DNA from: CAWKZT01 sp963854565
GTDB taxonomy: Bacteria; Actinomycetota; Acidimicrobiia; Acidimicrobiales; JAHEJN01
NCBI GenBank assembly: GCA_963854565.1
Contig: CAWKZT010000080.1
Coordinates: forward strand, 1-8,021
DNA length: 8,021 nucleotides
Direction of reading: 5' to 3'
Part shown: positions 1 through 5,740 of the stretch, one piece after another
Layout of the letters: each line of letters opens with the position of its first letter
Numbering within the stretch: the first letter of the stretch is position 1
Position numbers and translations under genes: made by a program
Notes under the pieces: generated by a model
Databases searched by the model: none
Told to the model about the DNA's origin: nothing
Seen by the model: the letters and a program-made list of their open reading frames with translations, nothing else

Positions 1-26
1 ACACACTCCGAGAACGATAAAAAAGC

Positions 27-54
27 GGGGGGGAAGTTGGGGGAAAGTGGGGGG
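27..54 (+). repeat. Three phased G-runs (G7, G5, G6), possible G-quadruplex
   Basis: Runs of 7, 5 and 6 G lie at 27-33, 39-43 and 49-54, each separated by exactly five bases (AAGTT, AAAGT) and each followed by AA. The 7-G run can supply two G-triplets, so four tracts for an intramolecular quadruplex are formally present. The runs also give a repeat of about 10-11 bp (GGGGGAA three times), close to one helical turn. The cluster lies about 90 bases upstream of the MFS transporter start. The pattern is seen directly; any structural or regulatory role is inference. It could equally be the edge of an element that starts outside the window. Confidence 0.45.
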
Positions 55-55
55 A

Positions 56-101
56 ATCTAAGATCTACCGGCGGCATCTGAGATCTTTGGTTGGGTAAAA
101 T
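56..101 (+). promoter_or_regulatory. Candidate operator/promoter region of the MFS gene: twin ATCTnAGATCT repeat and TAAAAT
   Basis: An 11-bp sequence, ATCTAAGATCT (56-66), recurs as ATCTGAGATCT (76-86). The copies differ at one base and start 20 bp apart, which puts them on the same face of the helix. Each contains the odd-centred inverted repeat ATCT-n-AGAT and the palindrome AGATCT. Ten bases after the second copy is TAAAAT (96-101), a reasonable -10 hexamer, but no convincing -35 precedes it. Such paired dyads next to a drug-efflux gene are typical of TetR- or MarR-type repressor sites. No regulator gene is visible in the window, so that assignment is inference. Confidence 0.35.
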
Positions 102-146
102 AACTGGCAGTAGTCATGCCCAAAAGTTCAGTAAGGTCAGAGGTAC

Positions 147-1526
147 ATGAACTCCCAAAAAACGTATTCGCCGTCGCGAAACACGATCCTTATCGTGACG
201 TTAATGGGGGTAGCCGCTACAAGCTTCCCGGTAACCGTGCTGAGCGCTTCGCTCCCTGTTGTCGCCGAGGACCTCAACACTTCGGACACTACAACTGCTT
301 GGGTAATAATTGCCCCGCTCCTAGTTGTAGCCGTCCTCACACCCATGGCAGGCAAACTCGGCGACATTTACGGGCACCGACGCCTGTATCTCATCGGCTT
401 CGCCGGAGCGGGCCTCTTGCATTTCGCGACCGCATTAGCACCCAACGTCGGCTGGCTCATTGTCTTGCGCACCCTGTCCCAAGTCATGGCAGCACCAACC
501 GGGCCCGCCGCGCTCGCCATCTTGATGAAGGTATTTCCCGGCCCCCAACGCAACCGCGCTATGGGCTGGTGGGGAACCGTTGTCGCGGCTTCCCCCGCTT
601 TGGGAGTAGTAGTAGGCGGAGCGCTCGTCGACGCCGTTGGTTGGCAATGGATCTTTGTGATCCAAGGCGTCATCACCCTTGCTGCAGCTGCAGCCGCTAG
701 CCGAGTTCTACCGGTGACGCCCGGACATCACCAACGCCATTTCGACGTGCTGGGCGCGGTCACATTAGGCCTTGGTGTCGCGGCCCTACTGGTTGCCACC
801 AACCGAGGACCCCACTGGGGTTGGACCTCACCCACCATTATTGGTGGTCTCGTCCTGGGCCCAATCTTCCTCTACCTCTTCAGTCAAATCGAGAACCGAG
901 TCAAATCGCCGCTCATCCCCCTCGAAATCGTGCGACAACCTCGAGTGCTAATGCTCTTCGCATCCCAAACACTGCACCAAGCGGCCTACATGGGCGGCTT
1001 CATTGTCGCGCCCTTTCTCCTCGAACGGATTTTCGGCTACAGCACCGCCAAAATTGCCTTATTAATGATTGGGCGACCCATTGCCTTTGCCACGGGATCG
1101 GCCATCTCCGGACGTATCTCCACTCGCTACCGCCCGGCAGTTGTCGTCGGAGGCAGCATGATGATCGTGGCGGCCTCGCTCTTTGTCACCGGTTTGGGTG
1201 GCAAGGTCGACATGATTGTTCTCGTTGCCGTTGCCATGTCCGCCACGGGCTTTGGCATGGGGTTTGGGCGCCCCGTCATCATCACCTCGATCGCTGACAC
1301 TGTGTCTGATGAGGATCTGGGGGTCGCCTCGGGTTCGTTCCAGATGGTAGTCATGTTGGGCGCGGCCATCGGCATCTCGACGCTCACCACCATCATCGGA
1401 GACAGCACCAGCGTTGACCGTTTCGTGTTCGTCTTCGCCCTAGCCGCGGCTACAGCAACTATTGCCAGCGCCGCCGCATTCTTATCCCTTCGGGACAATC
1501 CCATCCCTGAATCAAGCGAAACCTAA
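147..1526 (+). CDS. MFS transporter, DHA2 (EmrB/QacA-like) drug:H+ antiporter family
   Basis: This 459-residue integral membrane protein probably exports drugs or other small amphipathic compounds using the proton gradient; the substrate cannot be read from the sequence. About 14 hydrophobic segments can be placed, roughly at residues 14-36, 50-68, 80-98, 103-125, 138-160, 166-186, 200-217, 229-247, 268-292, 300-320, 330-350, 355-378, 397-417 and 425-447, matching the 14-helix DHA2 layout. MFS motif A is visible between helices 2 and 3 (GKLGDIYGHRRL, residues 69-80). The antiporter motif C is approximated by SPALGVVVGG (149-158) in helix 5. The ATG at 147 follows an AGAGGT ribosome-binding site (139-144). 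An Ala-rich run (179-184) is encoded by a short GCTGCAGC repeat. The gene is alone on the plus strand and converges on its right-hand neighbour with a 21-base gap. Family assignment is firm, substrate unknown. Confidence 0.88.
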   Translation: MNSQKTYSPSRNTILIVTLMGVAATSFPVTVLSASLPVVAEDLNTSDTTTAWVIIAPLLVVAVLTPMAGKLGDIYGHRRLYLIGFAGAGLLHFATALAPNVGWLIVLRTLSQVMAAPTGPAALAILMKVFPGPQRNRAMGWWGTVVAASPALGVVVGGALVDAVGWQWIFVIQGVITLAAAAAASRVLPVTPGHHQRHFDVLGAVTLGLGVAALLVATNRGPHWGWTSPTIIGGLVLGPIFLYLFSQIENRVKSPLIPLEIVRQPRVLMLFASQTLHQAAYMGGFIVAPFLLERIFGYSTAKIALLMIGRPIAFATGSAISGRISTRYRPAVVVGGSMMIVAASLFVTGLGGKVDMIVLVAVAMSATGFGMGFGRPVIITSIADTVSDEDLGVASGSFQMVVMLGAAIGISTLTTIIGDSTSVDRFVFVFALAAATATIASAAAFLSLRDNPIPESSET

Positions 1527-1547
1527 GCCTATAAAAGTCCAGAAAAG
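1527..1547. other. Convergent gene junction without visible terminator
   Basis: Only 21 bases separate the TAA of the plus-strand transporter gene from the TAG of the minus-strand membrane-protein gene. No hairpin followed by a T-run is visible in either direction, so transcription probably ends by another mechanism (Rho, or read-through into the opposing gene). Confidence 0.5.
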
Positions 1548-2726
1548 CTAGTTCAAGTTGGCGATTTCTTCGAGATACAACGCTCGCACCGCAAGCACCT
1601 CACGAATCTCACCTTCGACCCCGGTGAAGAACTCTTCGCGATAGGTCTGATCGGTCAAGGCCGACACCGCAAACTGCAACGCCGAGAACGCCGCCACAAA
1701 TCCAGCCACAGCCAAAAGCTCCCACGTCATCACAACCTGCGAACCAAAAATGTCCAGCGTAAATATCGGATCAAAGCTCTCGGCCGTAATGGTGGTCCAC
1801 TGCAACAAGGTGTCACCACGAACCGCGAACAACCCAAACACGATGTAGAACAAGCCCATAGCCAGTGCCACCAAGACCATTTGCACGAGTTGACTGGCCA
1901 TCAGCATCAAAACCACATTGAGGCGATCCGGGCGTTCAAGGGGCTCGATTTTGGGTGGGTCCGGCAACCCCGGATCCTGGTCAGCCCCGTAAGGCGCATC
2001 AGAAAATTCAGCGAGATGACAAATCTCTCGCCAGGTCCCAAACTGGGTTAGCGCATCACGCTCACGTGGCATCCGCAAAGCTAAGAACCCAATCGCGGCA
2101 AAGAGCATCAACCCAATAACGATGCAGTAATAGATCGGTGTAAAGTCGTGCGCCACTTGCCACATCTCGGCGTTCAAGAACAGAAAAGTTGAGAAAAGCA
2201 GCAACAACGGCAAGCCTCGAGCTAGCAGTTGAGCCAGTTGACGCAACTGATTTCGAACATGGCCCAGACCCCACCGAAACATCGGTACCAAACCGAAACT
2301 CGTGACGAAAAACCCTAAGGCCAAAATCACGAGATTAGTGACAACCAATACCAGGACCGCCCACCAACCGCCGTCGCCAAACAGTCGCAGAAGCCCGGCA
2401 GGAACAACCAAGAAGATAAGGATTTCCATGGTCTCAACATCTTCGGGCAAGGCGAAAAAAGGGCGCCTACGGACACGATTGGCAAACCCGACCGCCCCGA
2501 CCACAATGGCAACACCCGCAAAGAAGACCCCTGCTTGGGCCCACCCCGAAAAACGGTCACCAAAGGTGGTGAAGAGTTCAAGAAGGAACACCAGACCCAA
2601 GAACGGCGCCATACGGGTAAGCACATCGTCGGTAGCCGAGTAGCCCGAAATGGCATGAGGCAGACCGCGATAAATAAACCACCGTTCGGTGGTGGCGATA
2701 CGAGCGGGGGTATTCACAACTTTCAT
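1548..2726 (-). CDS. Polytopic membrane protein of unknown function
   Basis: A 392-residue protein with about eight hydrophobic segments, near residues 40-55, 63-82, 99-116, 120-143, 171-187, 197-218, 270-301 (long) and 333-356. The soluble N-terminus (residues 1-39) contains an aromatic/basic stretch, ERWFIYRGLPHAISGYSATD (14-33). This resembles my recollection of conserved actinobacterial membrane proteins of unknown function, but I cannot name a family. A hydrophilic, proline-rich loop (about 219-269) separates helices 6 and 7, and the C-terminus (360-392) is acidic and probably cytoplasmic. No transporter signature, enzyme motif or signal peptide is apparent. The ATG at 2726 lacks a clear ribosome-binding site. 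The gene follows imuB by 70 bases on the same strand, so it may be transcribed with the SOS operon. A weak separate promoter (TTGTCA at about 2768-2773, read on the minus strand, with a poor -10) cannot be excluded. Confidence 0.75.
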   Translation of the reverse strand: MKVVNTPARIATTERWFIYRGLPHAISGYSATDDVLTRMAPFLGLVFLLELFTTFGDRFSGWAQAGVFFAGVAIVVGAVGFANRVRRRPFFALPEDVETMEILIFLVVPAGLLRLFGDGGWWAVLVLVVTNLVILALGFFVTSFGLVPMFRWGLGHVRNQLRQLAQLLARGLPLLLLFSTFLFLNAEMWQVAHDFTPIYYCIVIGLMLFAAIGFLALRMPRERDALTQFGTWREICHLAEFSDAPYGADQDPGLPDPPKIEPLERPDRLNVVLMLMASQLVQMVLVALAMGLFYIVFGLFAVRGDTLLQWTTITAESFDPIFTLDIFGSQVVMTWELLAVAGFVAAFSALQFAVSALTDQTYREEFFTGVEGEIREVLAVRALYLEEIANLN

Positions 2727-2747
2727 ACGGATGCCAGTTTGCTACAA

Positions 2748-2769
2748 GTCGACCGGCGCTGCGTCGACC
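2748..2769. repeat. Short GGTCGAC repeat between imuB and the membrane-protein gene
   Basis: GTCGACC occurs at 2748-2754 and again at 2763-2769. Because GTCGAC is itself a palindrome, the two copies are both direct and inverted repeats and could form a six-base-pair stem with a nine-base loop. No T-run follows on the minus strand, so it is a poor intrinsic terminator. It may be chance in GC-rich spacer DNA. Confidence 0.3.
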
Positions 2770-2796
2770 TGACAATTTCGCGGTAGTAGCGGATGG

Positions 2797-4212
2797 CTAT
2801 TCGTAGGTGCCATCGACCCACCACCGTTGTTGGGCCAATGCCATAAGGCGGGCCTTACCATCGTTGGTCACGATCTGGAAGCGGGCCCGTCGACGAGCGC
2901 TCTCCGCATCCCACCACCGTTCATCCAATGGCCAAGGCCCTGCCCATGCGGCTACGTCAAACCAGATCTTTGGGTCGGTTCCAACTCCTAGCCATTTAGG
3001 AACCGCCGACATAACACCACGAGCATTCACCCCCACCGAATGCCGGTGCGAATCAAGCACATGAGCCTCAAGCGACCGGCGGTACACAACCGTCGGCGAG
3101 GGGGCCGGCAACTGACCGGGCCACGGCTTATCGGTCGCCACTGCGGCCACGGTACGCCCCTCGGCCAACGCAAATCCCGCCACGGGGGCCAACACCAATT
3201 GGTCATGGGGTTGACGACCACCACGCCGCACGGGGGCCAAAACCGCGTCGGGTCCCAACAACCCCTGGACTCGTGCCACTCCCCTTGCTGCTCGCTCGGC
3301 CGCCAACGATTGTTGACCCCAGAACCCAACTTCTCGGCCTTGGGCCGGACCGACCTCGTCCGGACGCAAAAGCAGACGCTCTAGCCCACCCGTGGGACGA
3401 GTATCCGGCGACCCATTGAGCCAGCCATCGAGTTGCCAACGCACTCGTTCAGAAATAGCTGTCGGGCTGAGGGCGCCTTCGTGGCGCCACAAACGCTCAC
3501 GAACTTCGCCATGTTCGGATTCGAACCCCACCAGGACCCGGGTACACACCGCCCCCAGACGCGATAGTCGTTCGTGGAGTTCGTCGGCTGCGCCCTTCGC
3601 TACGAAAGCTGCTTGATCGATACGGTCGACCGGCGGATCTAGCTCGACGACAACTTCAAGATCAGGTGGGATCCGTCGGGCCAACGGTTGTGAGTTATCC
3701 AGACCCGAAGCCAACCGATGAGCCCCTTCGCCTTCTCGACCAAAACGCCCCAACACATCACTGCGATCGAGATCAACAAAGGCCCCCAACGTCGTAATTC
3801 CTAACCGAACAAGGACTTCGGTGAGTTCGTGGTTGTCAAGAACATGAACCGAAAACCCCCGCAGAAATGTCGCCGAACTACCAGGAGCGACCACCGTTAC
3901 CAGAGCTTCTTCGCGGAAGGCAGCCACCCGAGCAGCGAAGGGGCCGTCGGCTAGCCCCACGCGAACTGGGCCGGGATTACCTAGCGTCTGGAGCGCCCGT
4001 TGGGTTCGTCGCACCACTTCATGGACAAGGGCCTTGTCTCCACCGAAGTAACGCGATGGGCCTCGAGTGGCAAAAGCACACGTACCCGGATCGGTCAGTT
4101 CGATCAAAGGCGTAAACGCCTCCAATGCCGTTACCACTACTTCGAAATCCCGAACATTGCCGTTCCACGCCGGACACCAAATCACTAAAGTGCGCGTCGC
4201 CACTACGTCCAC
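2797..4212 (-). CDS. imuB: ImuB, catalytically inactive Y-family polymerase homologue (SOS mutasome adaptor)
   Basis: In the family, ImuB is a Y-family polymerase relative that has lost polymerase activity and acts as a hub linking ImuA', DnaE2 and the beta sliding clamp for mutagenic translesion synthesis. Here 471 residues show the palm-like N-terminus LVIWCPAW (9-16), where active DinB-type enzymes carry the metal-binding Asp of a DxD-type motif. It also shows TRGPSRYFGG (49-58), VGLADGPFAARVAA (85-98), and a helix-hairpin-helix thumb region around LGITTLGAF...LGRFGREG (137-161). A tail with GPWPLDERWWD (425-435) and QRWWVDGTYE (462-471) is typical of ImuB C-termini. REVGFWG (293-299) occupies the place of the clamp-binding motif but is degenerate. 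The start is GTG at 4212, with GTG at 4203 an alternative. It lies four bases after the imuA' stop, implying translational coupling. dnaE2 does not follow. Identification is confident. Confidence 0.9.
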   Translation of the reverse strand: MDVVATRTLVIWCPAWNGNVRDFEVVVTALEAFTPLIELTDPGTCAFATRGPSRYFGGDKALVHEVVRRTQRALQTLGNPGPVRVGLADGPFAARVAAFREEALVTVVAPGSSATFLRGFSVHVLDNHELTEVLVRLGITTLGAFVDLDRSDVLGRFGREGEGAHRLASGLDNSQPLARRIPPDLEVVVELDPPVDRIDQAAFVAKGAADELHERLSRLGAVCTRVLVGFESEHGEVRERLWRHEGALSPTAISERVRWQLDGWLNGSPDTRPTGGLERLLLRPDEVGPAQGREVGFWGQQSLAAERAARGVARVQGLLGPDAVLAPVRRGGRQPHDQLVLAPVAGFALAEGRTVAAVATDKPWPGQLPAPSPTVVYRRSLEAHVLDSHRHSVGVNARGVMSAVPKWLGVGTDPKIWFDVAAWAGPWPLDERWWDAESARRRARFQIVTNDGKARLMALAQQRWWVDGTYE

Positions 4213-4216
4213 CGGT

Positions 4217-4957
4217 CTAACTCACTTCAGCTAAGTCACTGACCTGTTCATCAGCTAAGTCGTTGGACAGGCTTACGCCGCCTTGCTCGTTGGACAGGCT
4301 TACGCCGCCTTGCTTATCGGGCAACCACATAGACGACTTTCGCCGGGGCACAGTGTCGCGCCGCGCCACGGCGGTAACCGTTAGTTGACGAGCCTGCAAG
4401 ATCCCATGCCCTTCACCCAACCCGCTCCATTGGCATTCGATGACATCAAGACGCACATCGGGAGCCTCGGGCCAGCCCCAACGACCAATATGCACTATCA
4501 CGCTGCCGCGTTCACGCGCTCGAGCTTGCAACCGCCGGGCGTCGTGATGTTTGATCTGATGGTTAGTCGCCACCAATACCAAATCAAACGCATCCACCAA
4601 AGCCCCAGCCACACTGCCCCACTGGTCCGGCGGTGGTGCCTCAACTACTACAAACCGGTCGAGAGCTATGCCTATTTCTTCGACCGCAGCAAGGCCAATA
4701 CGTTCAGCACCCAGTACTGCTAACCAACTTCCATCACGCGAAGCTTGGGCACAAACAGTCAAGGCCAACGAAAGTGCTCCACCTGATCCTGCGGCAGAAA
4801 TTATGGTGCCGCGCCGCAACTTCCCCTGCGGAAACAGCGGGTCAAGCGCAGGGGCCAATGAGAGCGTCTGCTCGGCGGCGATAGTGACGGGCGCGACCTG
4901 TTCGGTGAGGCCAGCGAGTCGTTCACGACGCTCGTCTAGGGACAACGGGTGTTTCAT
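4217..4957 (-). CDS. ImuA'-like RecA-fold protein, SOS mutasome component
   Basis: In mycobacteria ImuA' is a RecA-like accessory protein that binds ImuB during SOS mutagenesis. I read this as its counterpart from its place directly before imuB, its size and its fold pattern. I take the start at ATG 4957 (246 residues). The in-frame ATG at 4978 lies inside the LexA operator and would add only seven residues. Opening residues are MKHPLSLDERRERL. A RecA-like P-loop region is recognisable (SAAGSGGALSLAL, residues 54-66), but the Walker A lysine is missing, so ATP hydrolysis is doubtful. Hydrophobic strands follow at about 77-83, 102-106 and 125-129 (FDLVLVATN region). The tail is unusual: QGGVSLSN occurs twice, then repeated DLA(D/E), produced by a 27-bp tandem duplication. 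There is no clear ribosome-binding site before 4957, consistent with a leaderless transcript. The sequence is diverged, so the name is positional as much as by similarity. Confidence 0.8.
   Translation of the reverse strand: MKHPLSLDERRERLAGLTEQVAPVTIAAEQTLSLAPALDPLFPQGKLRRGTIISAAGSGGALSLALTVCAQASRDGSWLAVLGAERIGLAAVEEIGIALDRFVVVEAPPPDQWGSVAGALVDAFDLVLVATNHQIKHHDARRLQARARERGSVIVHIGRWGWPEAPDVRLDVIECQWSGLGEGHGILQARQLTVTAVARRDTVPRRKSSMWLPDKQGGVSLSNEQGGVSLSNDLADEQVSDLAEVS
4227..4314. repeat. 27-bp perfect tandem duplication plus an 11-bp repeat at the 3' end of imuA'
   Basis: The 27 bases at 4261-4287 (beginning CGTTGGACAGG and ending CCTTGCT) are repeated without change at 4288-4314. The unit is nine codons, so the frame is kept and the protein gains a second (E/D)QGGVSLSN-like block. 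Immediately 3' in the gene, TCAGCTAAGTC occurs at 4227-4237 and 4251-4261, with a 24-base period, again a multiple of three. Both repeats fall in the hydrophilic C-terminal tail. Perfect identity suggests a recent slippage or duplication event. Confidence 0.9.
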
Positions 4958-4966
4958 GGGGTTGCA

Positions 4967-4995
4967 AGTATCGAACATATGTTCGATAAAAGCAA
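4967..4995 (-). promoter_or_regulatory. SOS promoter of imuA'-imuB
   Basis: On the minus strand TTGCTT (4995-4990) and GATACT (4972-4967) are separated by exactly 17 bases, giving a sigma-70-type promoter. The expected transcription start falls at about 4957-4960, at or within three bases of the ATG at 4957, which would give a leaderless or near-leaderless mRNA. The LexA palindrome fills the spacer and overlaps the -10, so repressor binding should block RNA polymerase. Hexamer matches are moderate (3/6 and 4/6), but spacing and context support the call. Confidence 0.65.
4969..4988. promoter_or_regulatory. LexA operator (SOS box)
   Basis: TATCGAACATATGTTCGATA is a perfect 20-bp palindrome. 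Its core, CGAACATATGTTCG (4972-4985), fits the LexA/DinR box known from Bacillus (CGAACRNRYGTTYG) at every position and the mycobacterial TCGAAC-N4-GTTCGA form. It lies 11 bases before the imuA' start and 11 bases past the stop of the upstream gene. Target genes of exactly this type (imuA', imuB) are classical LexA-regulated genes in actinobacteria, so repression by LexA and release after RecA activation is a strong inference. Confidence 0.93.
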
Positions 4996-4999
4996 CTAG

Positions 5000-5314
5000 C
5001 TAGCCATGAATGATCGACGGATCAACACCCGGCACGTAATACAAGAACAAATCGCCAATCAGTTCTTGGAGACCATCGGCGTTAAACCCTCTGGCCAAAT
5101 CCAGCGTAATCACATTGGAGTTGATGTGAATCCCATCAATTCCACCGCGCTCAAACAGGCGACGGGCAAGTTCATCGGGTGGACGGTTGCCAAGAATTTC
5201 GGTATCGGGAAGGTAACGCTCGTGCCCCATTCCGGTGATGCTGCGATTGATCTCGAAGCGCACGCGACCTGGATCGGCACTTGGTTTTTGTACGACGGTA
5301 ATTGGCTGTCCCAT
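5000..5314 (-). CDS. NifU N-terminal (Nfu_N)-like domain protein, cysteine-free
   Basis: A 104-residue protein resembling the N-terminal domain of Nfu-type iron-sulfur scaffold proteins. The recognisable pattern is PSADPGRVRFEINRSITGMG (residues 11-30), then PPDELARRLFERGGIDGIHI (45-64) and NVITLDL (67-73). This parallels the 'PNPN-alkF ... plA-rLF-i-GV--V-----fiTvt' pattern of that domain. The C-terminal CxxC cluster-binding domain of full Nfu is absent, and the protein contains no cysteine at all, so it cannot hold a cluster by itself; its role is unknown. I chose ATG 5314. The longer reading frame starts with TTG at 5365, overlaps the preceding gene by 38 bases and adds residues unlike the family. 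The start lies 13 bases after the upstream stop, so the gene is probably cotranscribed with it. Its stop lies just before the imuA' promoter. Domain call moderately sure. Confidence 0.7.
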   Translation of the reverse strand: MGQPITVVQKPSADPGRVRFEINRSITGMGHERYLPDTEILGNRPPDELARRLFERGGIDGIHINSNVITLDLARGFNADGLQELIGDLFLYYVPGVDPSIIHG

Positions 5315-5327
5315 AGCAACAGTGAGC

Positions 5328-5711
5328 TTACCCGCGTCGACGAACAGCAAGCACGCTGAGAGCAATCGAAACTACCCCCAACACCGCGTGCACAACCTTG
5401 AAGCTCACATCATGATCGGCAAACCCAATCTGGACAGCACGAACAATCCAAAAAGAGATCGACCAGCCCGCGAACGCGACCACCAACCACACTGTTGCCG
5501 TTCGGGTTTCGCCGTCACGTTCGCCCCACATCCTTGCGGCCGTAGCGAACGCAAACACCAAAAACGTCCCGGTCAATAACGTACGCCCAACCTGCGCCGC
5601 CGAAGAAAGGTCCGCATCGGTCCAGATGTTTCGGATCCGAGTAACCCAAACAAACAACGTCCAACCCACAAGTGGGCCCACATATTTTCCGACCAACGAC
5701 CGATGTGTCAT
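5328..5711 (-). CDS. Small four-helix membrane protein, unknown function
   Basis: A 127-residue, very hydrophobic protein with four likely membrane helices at about residues 10-27, 42-60, 72-92 and 104-123, and a basic C-terminal end (RRRG), probably cytoplasmic. Tryptophans cluster near helix ends (W17, W22, W30, W62, W75, W83, W88). No enzymatic or transport motif is seen and I do not recognise the family. The ATG at 5711 is fixed by an in-frame stop 12 bases upstream. A GAAGGA sequence abuts the ATG directly, too close for a normal ribosome-binding site. The gene starts 29 bases after the RNase HII stop and ends 13 bases before the NifU-N-like gene, which suggests one transcription unit of the three. 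Confidence 0.7.
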   Translation of the reverse strand: MTHRSLVGKYVGPLVGWTLFVWVTRIRNIWTDADLSSAAQVGRTLLTGTFLVFAFATAARMWGERDGETRTATVWLVVAFAGWSISFWIVRAVQIGFADHDVSFKVVHAVLGVVSIALSVLAVRRRG

Positions 5712-5740
5712 TCCTTCACGCTATGCCGCCATAGCTCGTT

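Noticed and set aside
679..694. GCTGCAGC repeat as a regulatory palindrome
   Set aside because: It encodes an Ala run in a membrane helix of the transporter and is explained by codon content.
821..1297. Long stop-free frame on the plus strand inside the MFS gene
   Set aside because: Its product is rich in Arg, His and Pro, with no domain pattern; it is a shadow of the transporter frame.
4976..4978. ATG at 4978 as the imuA' start
   Set aside because: It lies within the LexA palindrome and upstream of the predicted transcription start, so it is unlikely to be on the mRNA.
5363..5365. TTG at 5365 as start of the NifU-N-like gene
   Set aside because: It overlaps the upstream gene by 38 bases, and the extra 17 residues do not fit the domain; ATG 5314 fits better.
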